Assembly: GCF_014193585.1 (NCBI RefSeq) | Contig: NZ_BLXY01000009.1 | Span: 62,001 to 126,000 of the forward strand | DNA: 64,000 nucleotides | Source of the DNA: Geomonas paludis | GTDB taxonomy: Bacteria > Desulfobacterota > Desulfuromonadia > Geobacterales > Geobacteraceae | Direction: 5' to 3' | Part shown: piece after piece, positions 10,534-19,041 of the stretch | Layout: each line of letters opens with the position of its first letter | Position numbering within the stretch: the stretch's first letter is position 1 | Translations under genes and position numbers: made by a program | Notes under the pieces: generated by a model | Seen by the model: only the letters and a program-made list of their open reading frames with translations | Databases searched by the model: none | Told to the model about the DNA's origin: nothing

Positions 10534-12102
10534 CTATTTTTTAAACAGCTTCCTCTTCACCAGGCCGATCACGTCACCGGCCTCTTCGCAGCGCAGCAGG
10601 TGCGCCGACACCAGGAAGATGGCCATACCGGCCAGCACCCCGCCTCCCAACACGCCCCCTTTGAGCAGCCTTTTCCCTGCCGGCGACCAGTCGATGAGAC
10701 GCATGATCCAATACACCGCCAGCGCCATCGGAATGGAGGCGATCACCCCTTTCACCCCGGCAACGGCAATGGCCCGACCGCCGAAGGGGCCGATCTTCTT
10801 TCTCAGGAACCAGAGCAGGAGCATCATGTTCCCCAGCGCGGAAAGCGACGAGGCCAGCGCGAGCCCGCCGTGCTTCATCGGCCCCATCAGCAGCAGGCTG
10901 AACAGCAGGTTGAGCAGGAAGGCGACGAAGGCGATCACGACCGGCGTCTTGGTGTCCTTGAGCGCGTAGAAGGCGGGGACCAGCACGCGCACCAGCGCCA
11001 CGAAAGTCAGCCCCACCGAGTAGTAAAGAAGCGCGGTGCCGCAGTTGACTGCCTTGGCGTAGTCGAAGGCCCCGCCCATGAACAGCAGGGAGAAGATCGG
11101 CGTGGCGCAGAACATGAGCCCGACCATGGCGGGTATGGTGATGAGCAGGGTGAGCCGGACGCCGTAGGAGAGCGATTCCTTGAGCGCGTCCATGTCGCCT
11201 GTGGCTGCCTGCCGGCTCATGGAAGGAAGCACCGCCTGGGCCACCGACACGGTGAAGATCCCCTGGGGAAACTCGAACAGCCGCTGCGCGTAGTAGAGGT
11301 AGGAAACGCTCCCCTCCGGAAGCAGCGATGCCAGGATGGACCCGACCGCTATGTTGAGGTAGTAGACCCCGACGCCGAAAACCGACGGCCCCATGAGCAG
11401 CGTGATCCTCTTCAGGGCCGGGTGGTTCAGGTCAAAGTTGGGCTTGAGCGGAAAGCCCATCCGGTACAGGACCGGCAACTGCAGGACCAGCTGCAGCACC
11501 CCGCCGATCAGCACGCCGACGGCCAGGGCGACGATGGGGACCTGGAAGCGGTCGTGCAGCAGCAGGGCGCACAGGATCATGGAGATGTTCAGGAACACCG
11601 TCGAGATGGCCGGGGTGAAGAAATGGCGCAGCGTGTTCAGTATCCCCATGCACAGGGCGACCAGGCTCACGAAGAAGATGTACGGGAACATGAGCCGGTT
11701 CAGCAGGATGGTCACCGAGAGCTTCTCCGGGTTGGAGGAGAAGCCGGGGAACATGACGTGCACGATCTGGGGCGAGAAGATGATGCCGAGGATGGTGATC
11801 CCCGCCATGACTATGGTGAGCGCGGTGAAGCAGACGTTGGCCAGCGCCCGGGTCTCCTCCTCCCCCCTGTTGGTGTGCCATTCCGAGAAGGTGGGGACGA
11901 AGGCGGAGGTGAGTGCTCCCTCGGCGAAGAAGCGGCGCAGCATGTTGGGGATCTGGAATGCGGCGAAGAAGGCGTCGGTGTAGAGGCCGGCGCCGAACAT
12001 GCGGGAAACGACCATGTCCCGGATCATGCCCATGATGCGGGAGAGCATGGTGGCTGCGCCCAACACGCCGGCGGCGCGGGCTATGTTCTTCTTTTCAGAC
12101 AA
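10534..12102 (-). CDS. murJ: Lipid II flippase MurJ (MviN family)
   Basis: A 522-residue integral inner-membrane protein of the MOP superfamily with about 14 hydrophobic helices. It flips the peptidoglycan precursor lipid II to the periplasmic face. The N-terminal segment (AATMLSRIMGMIRD, then AFFAAFQIPNMLRRFFAEGA) is the MviN signature and contains the conserved Arg residues of the substrate cavity. The length is normal. It converges with mazG and is separated from the class II aldolase gene by an inverted repeat. Confidence 0.95.
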   Translation of the reverse strand: MSEKKNIARAAGVLGAATMLSRIMGMIRDMVVSRMFGAGLYTDAFFAAFQIPNMLRRFFAEGALTSAFVPTFSEWHTNRGEEETRALANVCFTALTIVMAGITILGIIFSPQIVHVMFPGFSSNPEKLSVTILLNRLMFPYIFFVSLVALCMGILNTLRHFFTPAISTVFLNISMILCALLLHDRFQVPIVALAVGVLIGGVLQLVLQLPVLYRMGFPLKPNFDLNHPALKRITLLMGPSVFGVGVYYLNIAVGSILASLLPEGSVSYLYYAQRLFEFPQGIFTVSVAQAVLPSMSRQAATGDMDALKESLSYGVRLTLLITIPAMVGLMFCATPIFSLLFMGGAFDYAKAVNCGTALLYYSVGLTFVALVRVLVPAFYALKDTKTPVVIAFVAFLLNLLFSLLLMGPMKHGGLALASSLSALGNMMLLLWFLRKKIGPFGGRAIAVAGVKGVIASIPMALAVYWIMRLIDWSPAGKRLLKGGVLGGGVLAGMAIFLVSAHLLRCEEAGDVIGLVKRKLFKK

Positions 12103-12129
12103 ACAACCTCCTAAATCCGAAAACCAAAA

Positions 12130-12222
12130 TTAACGCAAAGCCGCAAGGCCGCAAAGAAACCAACCCGAACCCTTTTAAAAGAGGTTGTGGCTTCCTTTGC
12201 GCCTTTGCGGCTTTGCGTTAAA
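12130..12222. repeat. Dispersed inverted repeat, CTTTGCGGCTTTGCG family (copy 2)
   Basis: TTAACGCAAAGCCGCAAGG at the left and CCTTTGCGGCTTTGCGTTAA at the right are complementary across about 50 bases. The arms match the copy at 564-640. Confidence 0.85.
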
Positions 12223-12224
12223 TT

Positions 12225-13394
12225 TTAAGCCTTTGTGATATCAAGCTGCCGGAAGTACTCCTCACGGCAGAAATTCTCCACGTCGACCATGGCCCTGAAG
12301 GTCTCGCCGAAGCCTGCGCGTCCCAGCGTGAAGACGCCGTGGCCGTAGACGATGGCGGAACCGCTGGCGCCGATGACCGGCGGGACCCGCTTCGCCAGCC
12401 CGCCGGCCCCTATCTCGCCGGCGACGACCGGCGTCCCCCCCAGGTCGCGCACGTGGGGGCAGTCCTTCCAGCAATCCTTGATGGCGCAGTCCTTCTTCTT
12501 GTCGCAGAGCATGCTCATCACCACGGAAAACTTGGGATGCCCGTGCAGGATGACGCGGGCGCCGGTCTGCTCGTAGATCTTTCGGTGCGCCAAGAGCTCG
12601 CTGGAGGCGGTGATCCCGGTGGTGGAGGAGTTGTCGGCCGGAACGGGGTCGATACACCCCTTCAGTTCGTCGAGACTCGCCGCGGTCTGCGAGATGTAGA
12701 TCCGCTCGCCGGCCACCGCCGAGATGTTGCCGAAGAAGGAATCCACCAGCCCCCGCTCCACGGTGTAGCGCCCCACCCGCTCGATCTCGGCAAGGATCGC
12801 TTCCTTCTCCAGGGAAAGCGCCTCGACGAAGTCGAGCCCGGAGGCGGAGAGCGGCCTCAGCCACTCCCTGCGGAAGGAGTCGAAGGCCTCCTCCTCGCCC
12901 GGAAGGCGGAACCCCTCGACGAGCACGTCCTGCAGGTACTTGACGAAGGTGGAATGGAACACGGAGGAGTAGTTGATGAAGGCCTGCTCCACGGTGATGG
13001 CGCCGACGGCGACGATGCCGACTCCCTCGACGATGACCCCTTTGCGGTTGCCGAGCAGCCGCGCCAGGACGGGGGCGGCGTCCCCCGAGAGATCCTTGCG
13101 GCGCAGGAAGGGTATGTCGTGCAGGAAGGTCCGGGTCTCGGTATCCTGCGGCACGATGCACTCCTCCCCCTGCCCCGCCCGCGCGACCAGGAAGTCGGCG
13201 AAGGGAAGCGTCGGGCGCGCGGCCACGAGCGCCAGGGAGTTCAGGCGCGACAGCGTGGCTCCCGCCAGTGCGGCCAGTTCGGGGGCGCCAGCCGTGATCA
13301 GCGCGTCGTCCTGGGCCGCGAAGGCGATGCCGTCGGCACAGGCCGAGCGGTCGGCAAGGAGCTTGCCGGTGTATTTACTGATCTGGTCTCGCAT
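12225..13394 (-). CDS. Class II aldolase/adducin family protein, double length
   Basis: A 389-residue protein. The C-terminal half (from ~200) is a clear class II aldolase/adducin domain: GLVDSFFGNISA, the TGITASSELLAHRKIYE segment, a zinc-binding HGHP near 283 and a further YGHGVF His near 345. The N-terminal half looks like a degenerate copy of the same fold (VIVEGVGIVAVGAIT, then FINYSSVFHS), which makes it about twice the usual ~200-residue length. Family members cleave or epimerise sugar phosphates such as fuculose-1-phosphate; the substrate here is unknown. A short Cys-rich insertion (CDKKKDCAIKDCWKDC) is unusual. It lies 35 bases after an AOR gene, suggesting aldehyde products are passed on. 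Confidence 0.8.
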   Translation of the reverse strand: MRDQISKYTGKLLADRSACADGIAFAAQDDALITAGAPELAALAGATLSRLNSLALVAARPTLPFADFLVARAGQGEECIVPQDTETRTFLHDIPFLRRKDLSGDAAPVLARLLGNRKGVIVEGVGIVAVGAITVEQAFINYSSVFHSTFVKYLQDVLVEGFRLPGEEEAFDSFRREWLRPLSASGLDFVEALSLEKEAILAEIERVGRYTVERGLVDSFFGNISAVAGERIYISQTAASLDELKGCIDPVPADNSSTTGITASSELLAHRKIYEQTGARVILHGHPKFSVVMSMLCDKKKDCAIKDCWKDCPHVRDLGGTPVVAGEIGAGGLAKRVPPVIGASGSAIVYGHGVFTLGRAGFGETFRAMVDVENFCREEYFRQLDITKA

Positions 13395-13429
13395 ATCTCA
13401 CAGCTTCATGTTGGTTGTGGTGGCGTACA

Positions 13430-15169
13430 TCAGGGCAACTCATCGAGAAGGTTTCGGTCGCCGAAACGGCCGTCCTCGTCCAGGCCGCGGATGCGGTAGT
13501 ACTTCTGCAACTCCTCGTCGAAACGGGCGCGGTCGATCGGGTGCACGTCGATCCCCTCGCCCGCGCTCCCCGCCTCCTCGAAGAACCGGCGCGGCAGCGT
13601 GTCGTGACTGCGGTCGAAACCGTTGCCGCAGTTGTAGAAGCGCTCGGTAAGGTAGATGCGCTCGCCGATGCCCTTGAGCGACTCCGGCCCGTACTCCACG
13701 CCGGTCACCGCGGAGAGGAGCTCGCCGTATTCCTCCAGGGTAGCGCCGAAGAAGGCGAACTTGCAGGCGACCAGGGAATCGACCGCCGCGTTGACGTCTT
13801 CGGCGATCTTGATGATGCGGGCCTTGCCGGAGAAGGAGAAGCGGTCGGTGGGGACCGGCTTTCTCAGGATCTCGTGCGAGATCGGGTAGGCGCGCAGGTG
13901 GCAGCCGCCGCGGTTGGAGGTGACGTAGGCGAGCGCCATGCCGTAGGCGCCGCGCGGGTCGTACGCCGGCAGCTCCAGGGATTTCACGCTCATGGAAAGC
14001 TCGGGCTTGCCCAGGACCTCCGCCATGCGCCGCGAGCCGAGGCTTAAAAGTTCGCCCTGGTCGTGCCGGTAGGCGATATCGGCCAAAAGGGTCGCCACCT
14101 CGGCGGCATCCGGGAAGCGTCCGCGCGCCTCGCCGAAGGCGGAGAGGGTCGCCGCGGCGGAGATGGTGTCAAGCCCCAGTTCGTTGCACAGGGAGTTGGC
14201 CTTGACGATGGCATGCAGGTCGGAGATGCCGTTCAGGGCGCCGAAGTGGTTCACGGTTTCGTACTCCGGCAGCGGCTCGCCGGCGGCGCTCGCCTTCTTG
14301 CACTGGATGGGGCAGCCGTAGCACCCTTCCTTCCTGGCGCCGCACTCCTTGCGGATGGCCGGTCCCGAGTAGTTGCCGGAATCGGCGAAAAAGGTGGAGC
14401 GGAAGTTCTCGGTGGGCGCCATGCGCCGCTGCGCCATCAGGTCGACCAGCGCCGGGGTGCCGTACTCGGCGATGCCCAGTTCCCCGAAGATGACCGGCGA
14501 GGCGCGGAACAGACGCATGACATCGCCGCGGGCGGCATCGAAGCGCTCCTTATCGGCGACGCCGGTCACGCCGTCCCCCTGCGCGGTGATCGCCTTCAGC
14601 CCCTTGGCCCCCATGACGGCGCCCAGCCCGCCGCGGCCGATCGAGTTCCCCTCGCCCATCATGATGTTGGCGAAGAGGACGCCGTTTTCCCCGGCGGGGC
14701 CGATGGTGGTGACCGAGCCATACTGGCCGAGCGCCGCCACGGTCTCCTTCACCCCCTTGCCCCACAGCGACTGGGCCGGATGCAGATGGTCCCCTGCCGG
14801 GTCGATGGAGAGGAAGACCGGCGCAGGGCTCTTGCCGGTGATGAAGAGGGCATCCAGGCCGGCCGCCTTGAGCCGCCAGGCGAAACGCCCCCCGGCCGAG
14901 CAGTCGTAGATGGTGCCGGTGAGCGGCGAGCGCGAGACGCAGGAGAGGCGCGCCGCGGTGGGTGAGCTGGTGCCGCACAGGGGGCCGACGGCGAAGATGA
15001 GCGGCAGGTCCGGCTCGAAGGGGCCGAGGCGGAAGTAGTCGCGCATGAGCCGGACGCCCAGCCCGCGCCCGCCCAGGTAGGCGTGCAGAATTTCAGTGGG
15101 GATCTCCCTGCGCTCGCAGGTGCCGCGGGTGAGATCGACATGCAGCAACTTTCCGGTCCAGCCAAACAT
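13430..15169 (-). CDS. Aldehyde:ferredoxin oxidoreductase (tungstopterin enzyme)
   Basis: A 579-residue AOR-family enzyme that oxidises aldehydes to acids with ferredoxin, using a bis-tungstopterin and one [4Fe-4S] cluster. The N-terminus MFGWTGKLLHVDLT, then YLGGRGLG, TAARL and GRGGLGAVMGAKGLKAI, is diagnostic. Cluster ligands are GCYGCPIQC near residue 280 and a late Cys in VACKFAFFG near 460. It is shorter than archaeal AOR (~605) but normal for bacterial members. The class II aldolase gene follows at 35 bases. The real substrate, for example an aromatic or short aliphatic aldehyde, cannot be read from sequence. Confidence 0.9.
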   Translation of the reverse strand: MFGWTGKLLHVDLTRGTCERREIPTEILHAYLGGRGLGVRLMRDYFRLGPFEPDLPLIFAVGPLCGTSSPTAARLSCVSRSPLTGTIYDCSAGGRFAWRLKAAGLDALFITGKSPAPVFLSIDPAGDHLHPAQSLWGKGVKETVAALGQYGSVTTIGPAGENGVLFANIMMGEGNSIGRGGLGAVMGAKGLKAITAQGDGVTGVADKERFDAARGDVMRLFRASPVIFGELGIAEYGTPALVDLMAQRRMAPTENFRSTFFADSGNYSGPAIRKECGARKEGCYGCPIQCKKASAAGEPLPEYETVNHFGALNGISDLHAIVKANSLCNELGLDTISAAATLSAFGEARGRFPDAAEVATLLADIAYRHDQGELLSLGSRRMAEVLGKPELSMSVKSLELPAYDPRGAYGMALAYVTSNRGGCHLRAYPISHEILRKPVPTDRFSFSGKARIIKIAEDVNAAVDSLVACKFAFFGATLEEYGELLSAVTGVEYGPESLKGIGERIYLTERFYNCGNGFDRSHDTLPRRFFEEAGSAGEGIDVHPIDRARFDEELQKYYRIRGLDEDGRFGDRNLLDELP

Positions 15170-15187
15170 AACTAACCCCAGAAATCC

Positions 15188-15299
15188 GTTCTACGTTCTA
15201 TGTTCTACGTTCTACGTTGTAAGCCCCCGCCTTCGACTCAGCACCTGGCGTGGTGGTTAGAGCAGTTAACGTAGAACCTAGAACGTAGAACGTAGAACT
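15188..15299. repeat. TTCTACG tandem/inverted repeat (copy 1)
   Basis: GTTCTACGTTCTATGTTCT... (15188-15218) is complementary to AACGTAGAACCTAGAACGTAGAACGTAGAAC (15268-15298). It is a small hairpin-forming unit built of 7-8-base repeats; a relative lies at 26494-26567. Confidence 0.8.
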
Positions 15300-15303
15300 G
15301 TTT

Positions 15304-16377
15304 TTAAAGCAGTTCCAGCTTCCCCTGCCGCTCCAGTTCTTCGACCACTTTCTTCACGTCCTGGGCGGCACCCTTGGAGCAGACCAGGAGGGCGTCGGGG
15401 GTGTCCACCACGATCAGGTCGCTGACCCCGACAAAAGCTACCACTTTACCGTTGCCATAGGCAAGACACTCCTTGGCTCCGACGGAAACGGCGCCGCTTG
15501 AGTTGATCACCACGTGCCCCGCCGCGTCCGCCTCCATCACCTCGGGAAGGGCGCTCCAACTCCCCACGTCGCTCCAGCCGAAGGAGGCCGGGATGACCTG
15601 CACGTCCTTGGCCTTCTCCATCACGCCGAAGTCGATCGACTCCCCCTTGATGCCGCCGTAGATGTCGGCGATCTGGGGCTTCAAGTCGGAGAGCTCCCAG
15701 ACGTCGGACTCGAAGCAGAGCTTGGCCAGGGCCCGGGAGAGCTCGGGCATGTGCTGACCGATCTGGTCCAGTATGGCGCAGGCACCCCAGACGAACATGC
15801 CGCTGTTCCAGTAAAAACGCCCGGAGGCCAAGAACTCGACGGCGCGCTCCAGGTTCGGCTTCTCCACGAAGCGCTTCACCGGCGCCGCCCCCGAATCGGC
15901 CGGCTCAGCCGCCTCGATGTAGCCGTAGCCGGTCTCGGGCCGGGTGGGGGTGATGCCCAGGGTCACCAGCGCTCCGCTCACGGCTACCGAACGGGCCGCC
16001 GCCAGGGTGGCACGGAAGGTCTCTTCGTCGACGATGTAGTGGTCGGCGGGGAGCACGACCATGATCCCGTCGGGATCGAAACGGGCGATGATGGATGCGG
16101 CCAGGCCGATGGCAGGCGCGGTGTTGCGCCCCACCGGCTCCTCGATCACGTCCACCGGGACCCCTTCGATGCAGGACAACTGGGCCCTGGTCTCGGCCGC
16201 CTGCAGGGCGTTGGTGATCACCAATACCCGTTTGGGATCCAGCGGCAGGACGCGTTCCACGGTCCTTTGCAGCATGGACTTGCCGCCGAAGACGGACATG
16301 AGCTGCTTCGGGGTGCTCTTGCGGGAAAGCGGCCAGAACCTGGTGCCGGAGCCGCCGGCGAGGATGACGATGTACAT
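15304..16377 (-). CDS. manC: Mannose-1-phosphate guanylyltransferase
   Basis: A 357-residue nucleotidyltransferase that makes GDP-mannose from mannose-1-phosphate and GTP for surface polysaccharide. The N-terminal signature AGGSGTRFWPLSRKSTPKQ binds the nucleotide, PADHYI and FVEKP are family motifs, and FYWNSGMF is the sugar-binding region. It lacks the C-terminal mannose-6-phosphate isomerase cupin found in bifunctional ManC/AlgA; a separate cupin gene of that type lies upstream, beyond nhaA. GGAGG five bases before the ATG fixes the start. Confidence 0.92.
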   Translation of the reverse strand: MYIVILAGGSGTRFWPLSRKSTPKQLMSVFGGKSMLQRTVERVLPLDPKRVLVITNALQAAETRAQLSCIEGVPVDVIEEPVGRNTAPAIGLAASIIARFDPDGIMVVLPADHYIVDEETFRATLAAARSVAVSGALVTLGITPTRPETGYGYIEAAEPADSGAAPVKRFVEKPNLERAVEFLASGRFYWNSGMFVWGACAILDQIGQHMPELSRALAKLCFESDVWELSDLKPQIADIYGGIKGESIDFGVMEKAKDVQVIPASFGWSDVGSWSALPEVMEADAAGHVVINSSGAVSVGAKECLAYGNGKVVAFVGVSDLIVVDTPDALLVCSKGAAQDVKKVVEELERQGKLELL

Positions 16378-16430
16378 GGTTTCCTCCAGTTCTGCGATGA
16401 TCCCCGCCCAAGGGGGGAAGAACTACGAAG

Positions 16431-17582
16431 CTACGCGCCTGTCTGCCTGGCGCGGCGCATTTTCATCACCAGCGCAGCGGGCACGAAGGCGAACAGGCTC
16501 AGCATGGCGCCCATCTTGGCGGCCGAGCCCGCTTCGGAATCCGGAAATGCCTCTCCGGCAACGAACAGTGCCACGGTGAAGCCGATCCCGGCGATCAGGC
16601 CGGTGGCGAACAGTTCCCTCAGCCCCACCCCGATGGGAAGCGGGAAACCGAGCTTACTTCCCAGCAGCCCGAACCCGACGATGCCGATCATCTTGCCGCA
16701 GATCAGCGAGGCCAGCACCAGCCAGGTGGCGGTGCCGACGGAACCGAAAGCGACGCCGGCGTTGACCAGCCCGAACACGAACAGCCCCAGGTCGACGAAC
16801 AGCTTCCAGTCATGCTCGAAGCGTGACAGCGGCGTCAGGTCGTCCGGGTCGATGTCGAACATGTGGCGTTTCTCCACCGGCGGGTGCGGCAGGAACGGGA
16901 CCACCAGGGTCAGCGCCAACGCGGGGTGCAGGTGGGCCTCATGGAGCCCCAACCAGCTCAGCGTCCCCCCGAATATGAGGTAGGGCCAGTAACTGATGAC
17001 CCTGAAGCGGCGCAGCAGCCAGCAAAGGAGCAGGGCGCCGGCGCACAGCAGCAGCCATTGGGGCTGCACCGGGGCGAGCGGGTCGCCGTAGAAAAGGGCT
17101 ATGATGACCAACCCCACCGCATCGTCGGCTATGGCCAAAAGGAGCAGGAACGAGATGGCCGGATGCCCCTTGCCGAAGATGAACCGCGCCGCCAGCCAGG
17201 CGAGCGCGATGTCCGTTGCCGTCGGGATGCCCCATCCCCGGTACAGGGCGGGATCGCCGAAGGCCCTGTTCAGCAGCAGGTAGAGCACGACCGGCCCCAG
17301 GATGCCTCCCACGGTCGCCAGGAGCGGGTTGACCGCGCGCCGCAAGGGGTGCAGGTCGCCCCCCGGCAGACAGCTCTGGGTGATCTCGACGGCGGCGATG
17401 CCGAAGAAGAACGCCATGAACAGGTCGTTGGTGACGAAGTGAACAGAAAGACCCGCGAAAAGCGGGTCGTGCAGGAGGTGGTGGTACTGCTCCGGGGCCA
17501 GGTTCGCCCACAGGAGCGCGGCCACGACGCCGGCCGCCAGGGGGGCCGAGAACTCCCTGAGCAGGCTCAGTTGTCTCTTCAT
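16431..17582 (-). CDS. nhaA: Na+/H+ antiporter NhaA
   Basis: A 383-residue inner-membrane antiporter with about 11-12 hydrophobic helices, exchanging internal Na+ for external protons. The ion-binding pair is visible in AIADDAVGL near 153-154, and TDIALAW and the NDLFMAFFFG segment are family signatures. The ATG directly abuts the stop codon of the upstream cupin gene (TAA then ATG), so the two are probably coupled. Its place between the two halves of a GDP-mannose module is odd and looks like an insertion into a polysaccharide operon. Confidence 0.93.
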   Translation of the reverse strand: MKRQLSLLREFSAPLAAGVVAALLWANLAPEQYHHLLHDPLFAGLSVHFVTNDLFMAFFFGIAAVEITQSCLPGGDLHPLRRAVNPLLATVGGILGPVVLYLLLNRAFGDPALYRGWGIPTATDIALAWLAARFIFGKGHPAISFLLLLAIADDAVGLVIIALFYGDPLAPVQPQWLLLCAGALLLCWLLRRFRVISYWPYLIFGGTLSWLGLHEAHLHPALALTLVVPFLPHPPVEKRHMFDIDPDDLTPLSRFEHDWKLFVDLGLFVFGLVNAGVAFGSVGTATWLVLASLICGKMIGIVGFGLLGSKLGFPLPIGVGLRELFATGLIAGIGFTVALFVAGEAFPDSEAGSAAKMGAMLSLFAFVPAALVMKMRRARQTGA

Positions 17583-17975
17583 TTATGCGACAGGCTCCCC
17601 GGCCGCCTCGACGGTGCTCTCCGCAGCGGTGGTCTCGACGCGGTGGTAGTCATCCTGGAAGCGGACGATGTCGTCCTCGCCCAGGTACTCGCCGCTTTGC
17701 ACCTCGATGATGACCAGCGGGATCACGCCCGGGTTCTCCAGGCGGTGCGTCGACCCGATCGGGATGAAGGTGGACTCGTTGATATTGACGATCTTGACGT
17801 CCTCTCCGCAGGTGACCTTGGCGGTGCCGGACACCACGATCCAGTGCTCGCTGCGGTGATGGTGCATCTGCAGCGAAAGCCTCTGGCCGGGCATCACCTC
17901 GATGCGCTTGATCTTGTAGCCGTTGTGCTCGTCCAGGACGGTGTATGTTCCCCAGGGACGCTCTCCGCGCTCCAT
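17583..17975 (-). CDS. Mannose-6-phosphate isomerase-type cupin
   Basis: A 130-residue single-domain cupin equal to the C-terminal isomerase domain of bifunctional ManC/AlgA (type II PMI). [11 protein letters not shown], the [21 protein letters not shown] segment with metal-binding His residues, and STHRLENPG are typical. It should interconvert fructose-6-phosphate and mannose-6-phosphate for GDP-mannose synthesis, although single-domain versions have not all been shown to be active. GGAGG lies five bases before the ATG at 17975; the longer frame to 18029 crosses a repeat hairpin and is rejected. The nhaA start follows at once. Confidence 0.85.
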   Translation of the reverse strand: MERGERPWGTYTVLDEHNGYKIKRIEVMPGQRLSLQMHHHRSEHWIVVSGTAKVTCGEDVKIVNINESTFIPIGSTHRLENPGVIPLVIIEVQSGEYLGEDDIVRFQDDYHRVETTAAESTVEAAGEPVA

Positions 17976-17993
17976 GATGGCCTCCGTGTTGTT

Positions 17994-18016
17994 GTAGGGG
18001 CGAATAATCATTCGCC
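17994..18016. repeat. AGGGGCRAATAATCATTYGCCC palindrome (copy 1)
   Basis: GGGGCGAAT, AATC, ATTCGCCC form a near-perfect hairpin between rfbD and the cupin gene. The second copy, with compensating base changes (GGGGCAAAT/ATTTGCCC), is at 33519-33543. Confidence 0.8.
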
Positions 18017-18030
18017 CTGCCCTTGTCATT

Positions 18031-18864
18031 TTACCGAACCGGCCTCAACTCCATGTACCGCGCCAGCGCGTCCTGCCAGGGCTGGGGCACGAAGCCGGTG
18101 TCCTGCTGCAGCTTGCCGCAGTCCAGGGTGGAATAAAGCGGCCGCGGTGCGGGACGGTTCAGTTGCTCCGTGGTCATCGGCAGGACGGTGACGTCCAGTC
18201 CGGCCAGCCGGAAGATCTCCTTGGCGAACCCGTTCCAGGAGACGAACCCGGAGTTCGCCGCGTGGTAGGTCCCCTGGCACCCCTTGTCCAAGAGCGCCTT
18301 GATGGCCAGTGCGAGATCGCGAGTCCAGGTGGGGGAGCCGATCTGGTCGTCCACCACGGTCAGTTCCTTCTTCTCCGCGCCCAGTTTCAGCATGGTCTCC
18401 ACGAAGTTCCTGCCGCCGTGGCCGTAGAGCCACTGCGTGCGCACGATCAGGTGGCTGGGGTTGAACCAGGTGTTCATCTCGCCGCCCAGCTTGGACTCGC
18501 CGTAGACGCTCAGCGGGCCAGCCAGGTCGTCCTCCACGTAGGGGGAGCCTTTTTGGCCGTCGAAGATGTAGTCCGTGCTCACCTGGACCAGCTTGGCGCC
18601 GATCTCCTTGCTGATCATGGCCAGAAAGCCCACCCCTTCGCTGTTGACCATCATGGCCTGTTCCGTGTTGGACTGGCAGCCGTCCACATCGGTGTAGGCG
18701 GCAGCGTTGATCACCACCGAGGGCTTCAGGGTGAGCAGCACCCGCTGCACCGACTCGAGGTCGGTGATGTCGATCTCGTCGACGTCGACCCCGCGCGCCG
18801 CATCGCCGTACAGCGCCATCAACTCCTGCCCCAGCATCCCTTTGCTGCCGACTACCAGAATCAT
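18031..18864 (-). CDS. rfbD: dTDP-4-dehydrorhamnose reductase
   Basis: A 277-residue short-chain reductase that completes dTDP-L-rhamnose synthesis by NADPH reduction of the 4-keto sugar. It has the N-terminal [10 protein letters not shown] dinucleotide motif, the [12 protein letters not shown] segment, STDYIFDG and the catalytic YGESKLGGE Tyr/Lys pair. It works in the same pathway as RfbB, encoded upstream on the same strand; rfbA and rfbC are not in this window. Confidence 0.93.
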   Translation of the reverse strand: MILVVGSKGMLGQELMALYGDAARGVDVDEIDITDLESVQRVLLTLKPSVVINAAAYTDVDGCQSNTEQAMMVNSEGVGFLAMISKEIGAKLVQVSTDYIFDGQKGSPYVEDDLAGPLSVYGESKLGGEMNTWFNPSHLIVRTQWLYGHGGRNFVETMLKLGAEKKELTVVDDQIGSPTWTRDLALAIKALLDKGCQGTYHAANSGFVSWNGFAKEIFRLAGLDVTVLPMTTEQLNRPAPRPLYSTLDCGKLQQDTGFVPQPWQDALARYMELRPVR

Positions 18865-18880
18865 CTAACCTCCAAAAACC

Positions 18881-19036
18881 CGTTCAAGGTTCAACGTTCA
18901 ACGTTCGCCGGGAGTGCCGCTTCGGCCACCGGCAACGTGACCGACTCCCAAACGCGGAACAAGAAAAGATAATAGCCGACATCGATGAAATATGAACCTG
19001 CGGATGTGCCTAACGTCGAACGTTGAACGTTGAACG
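18881..19036. repeat. GTTCAACG inverted repeat
   Basis: GTTCAAGGTTCAACGTTCA... (from 18882) at one end and GTCGAACGTTGAACGTTGAACG (19015-19036) at the other are complementary, framing about 100 bases between rfbB and rfbD. No gene or promoter could be identified inside. Confidence 0.8.
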
Positions 19037-19041
19037 GCCGT

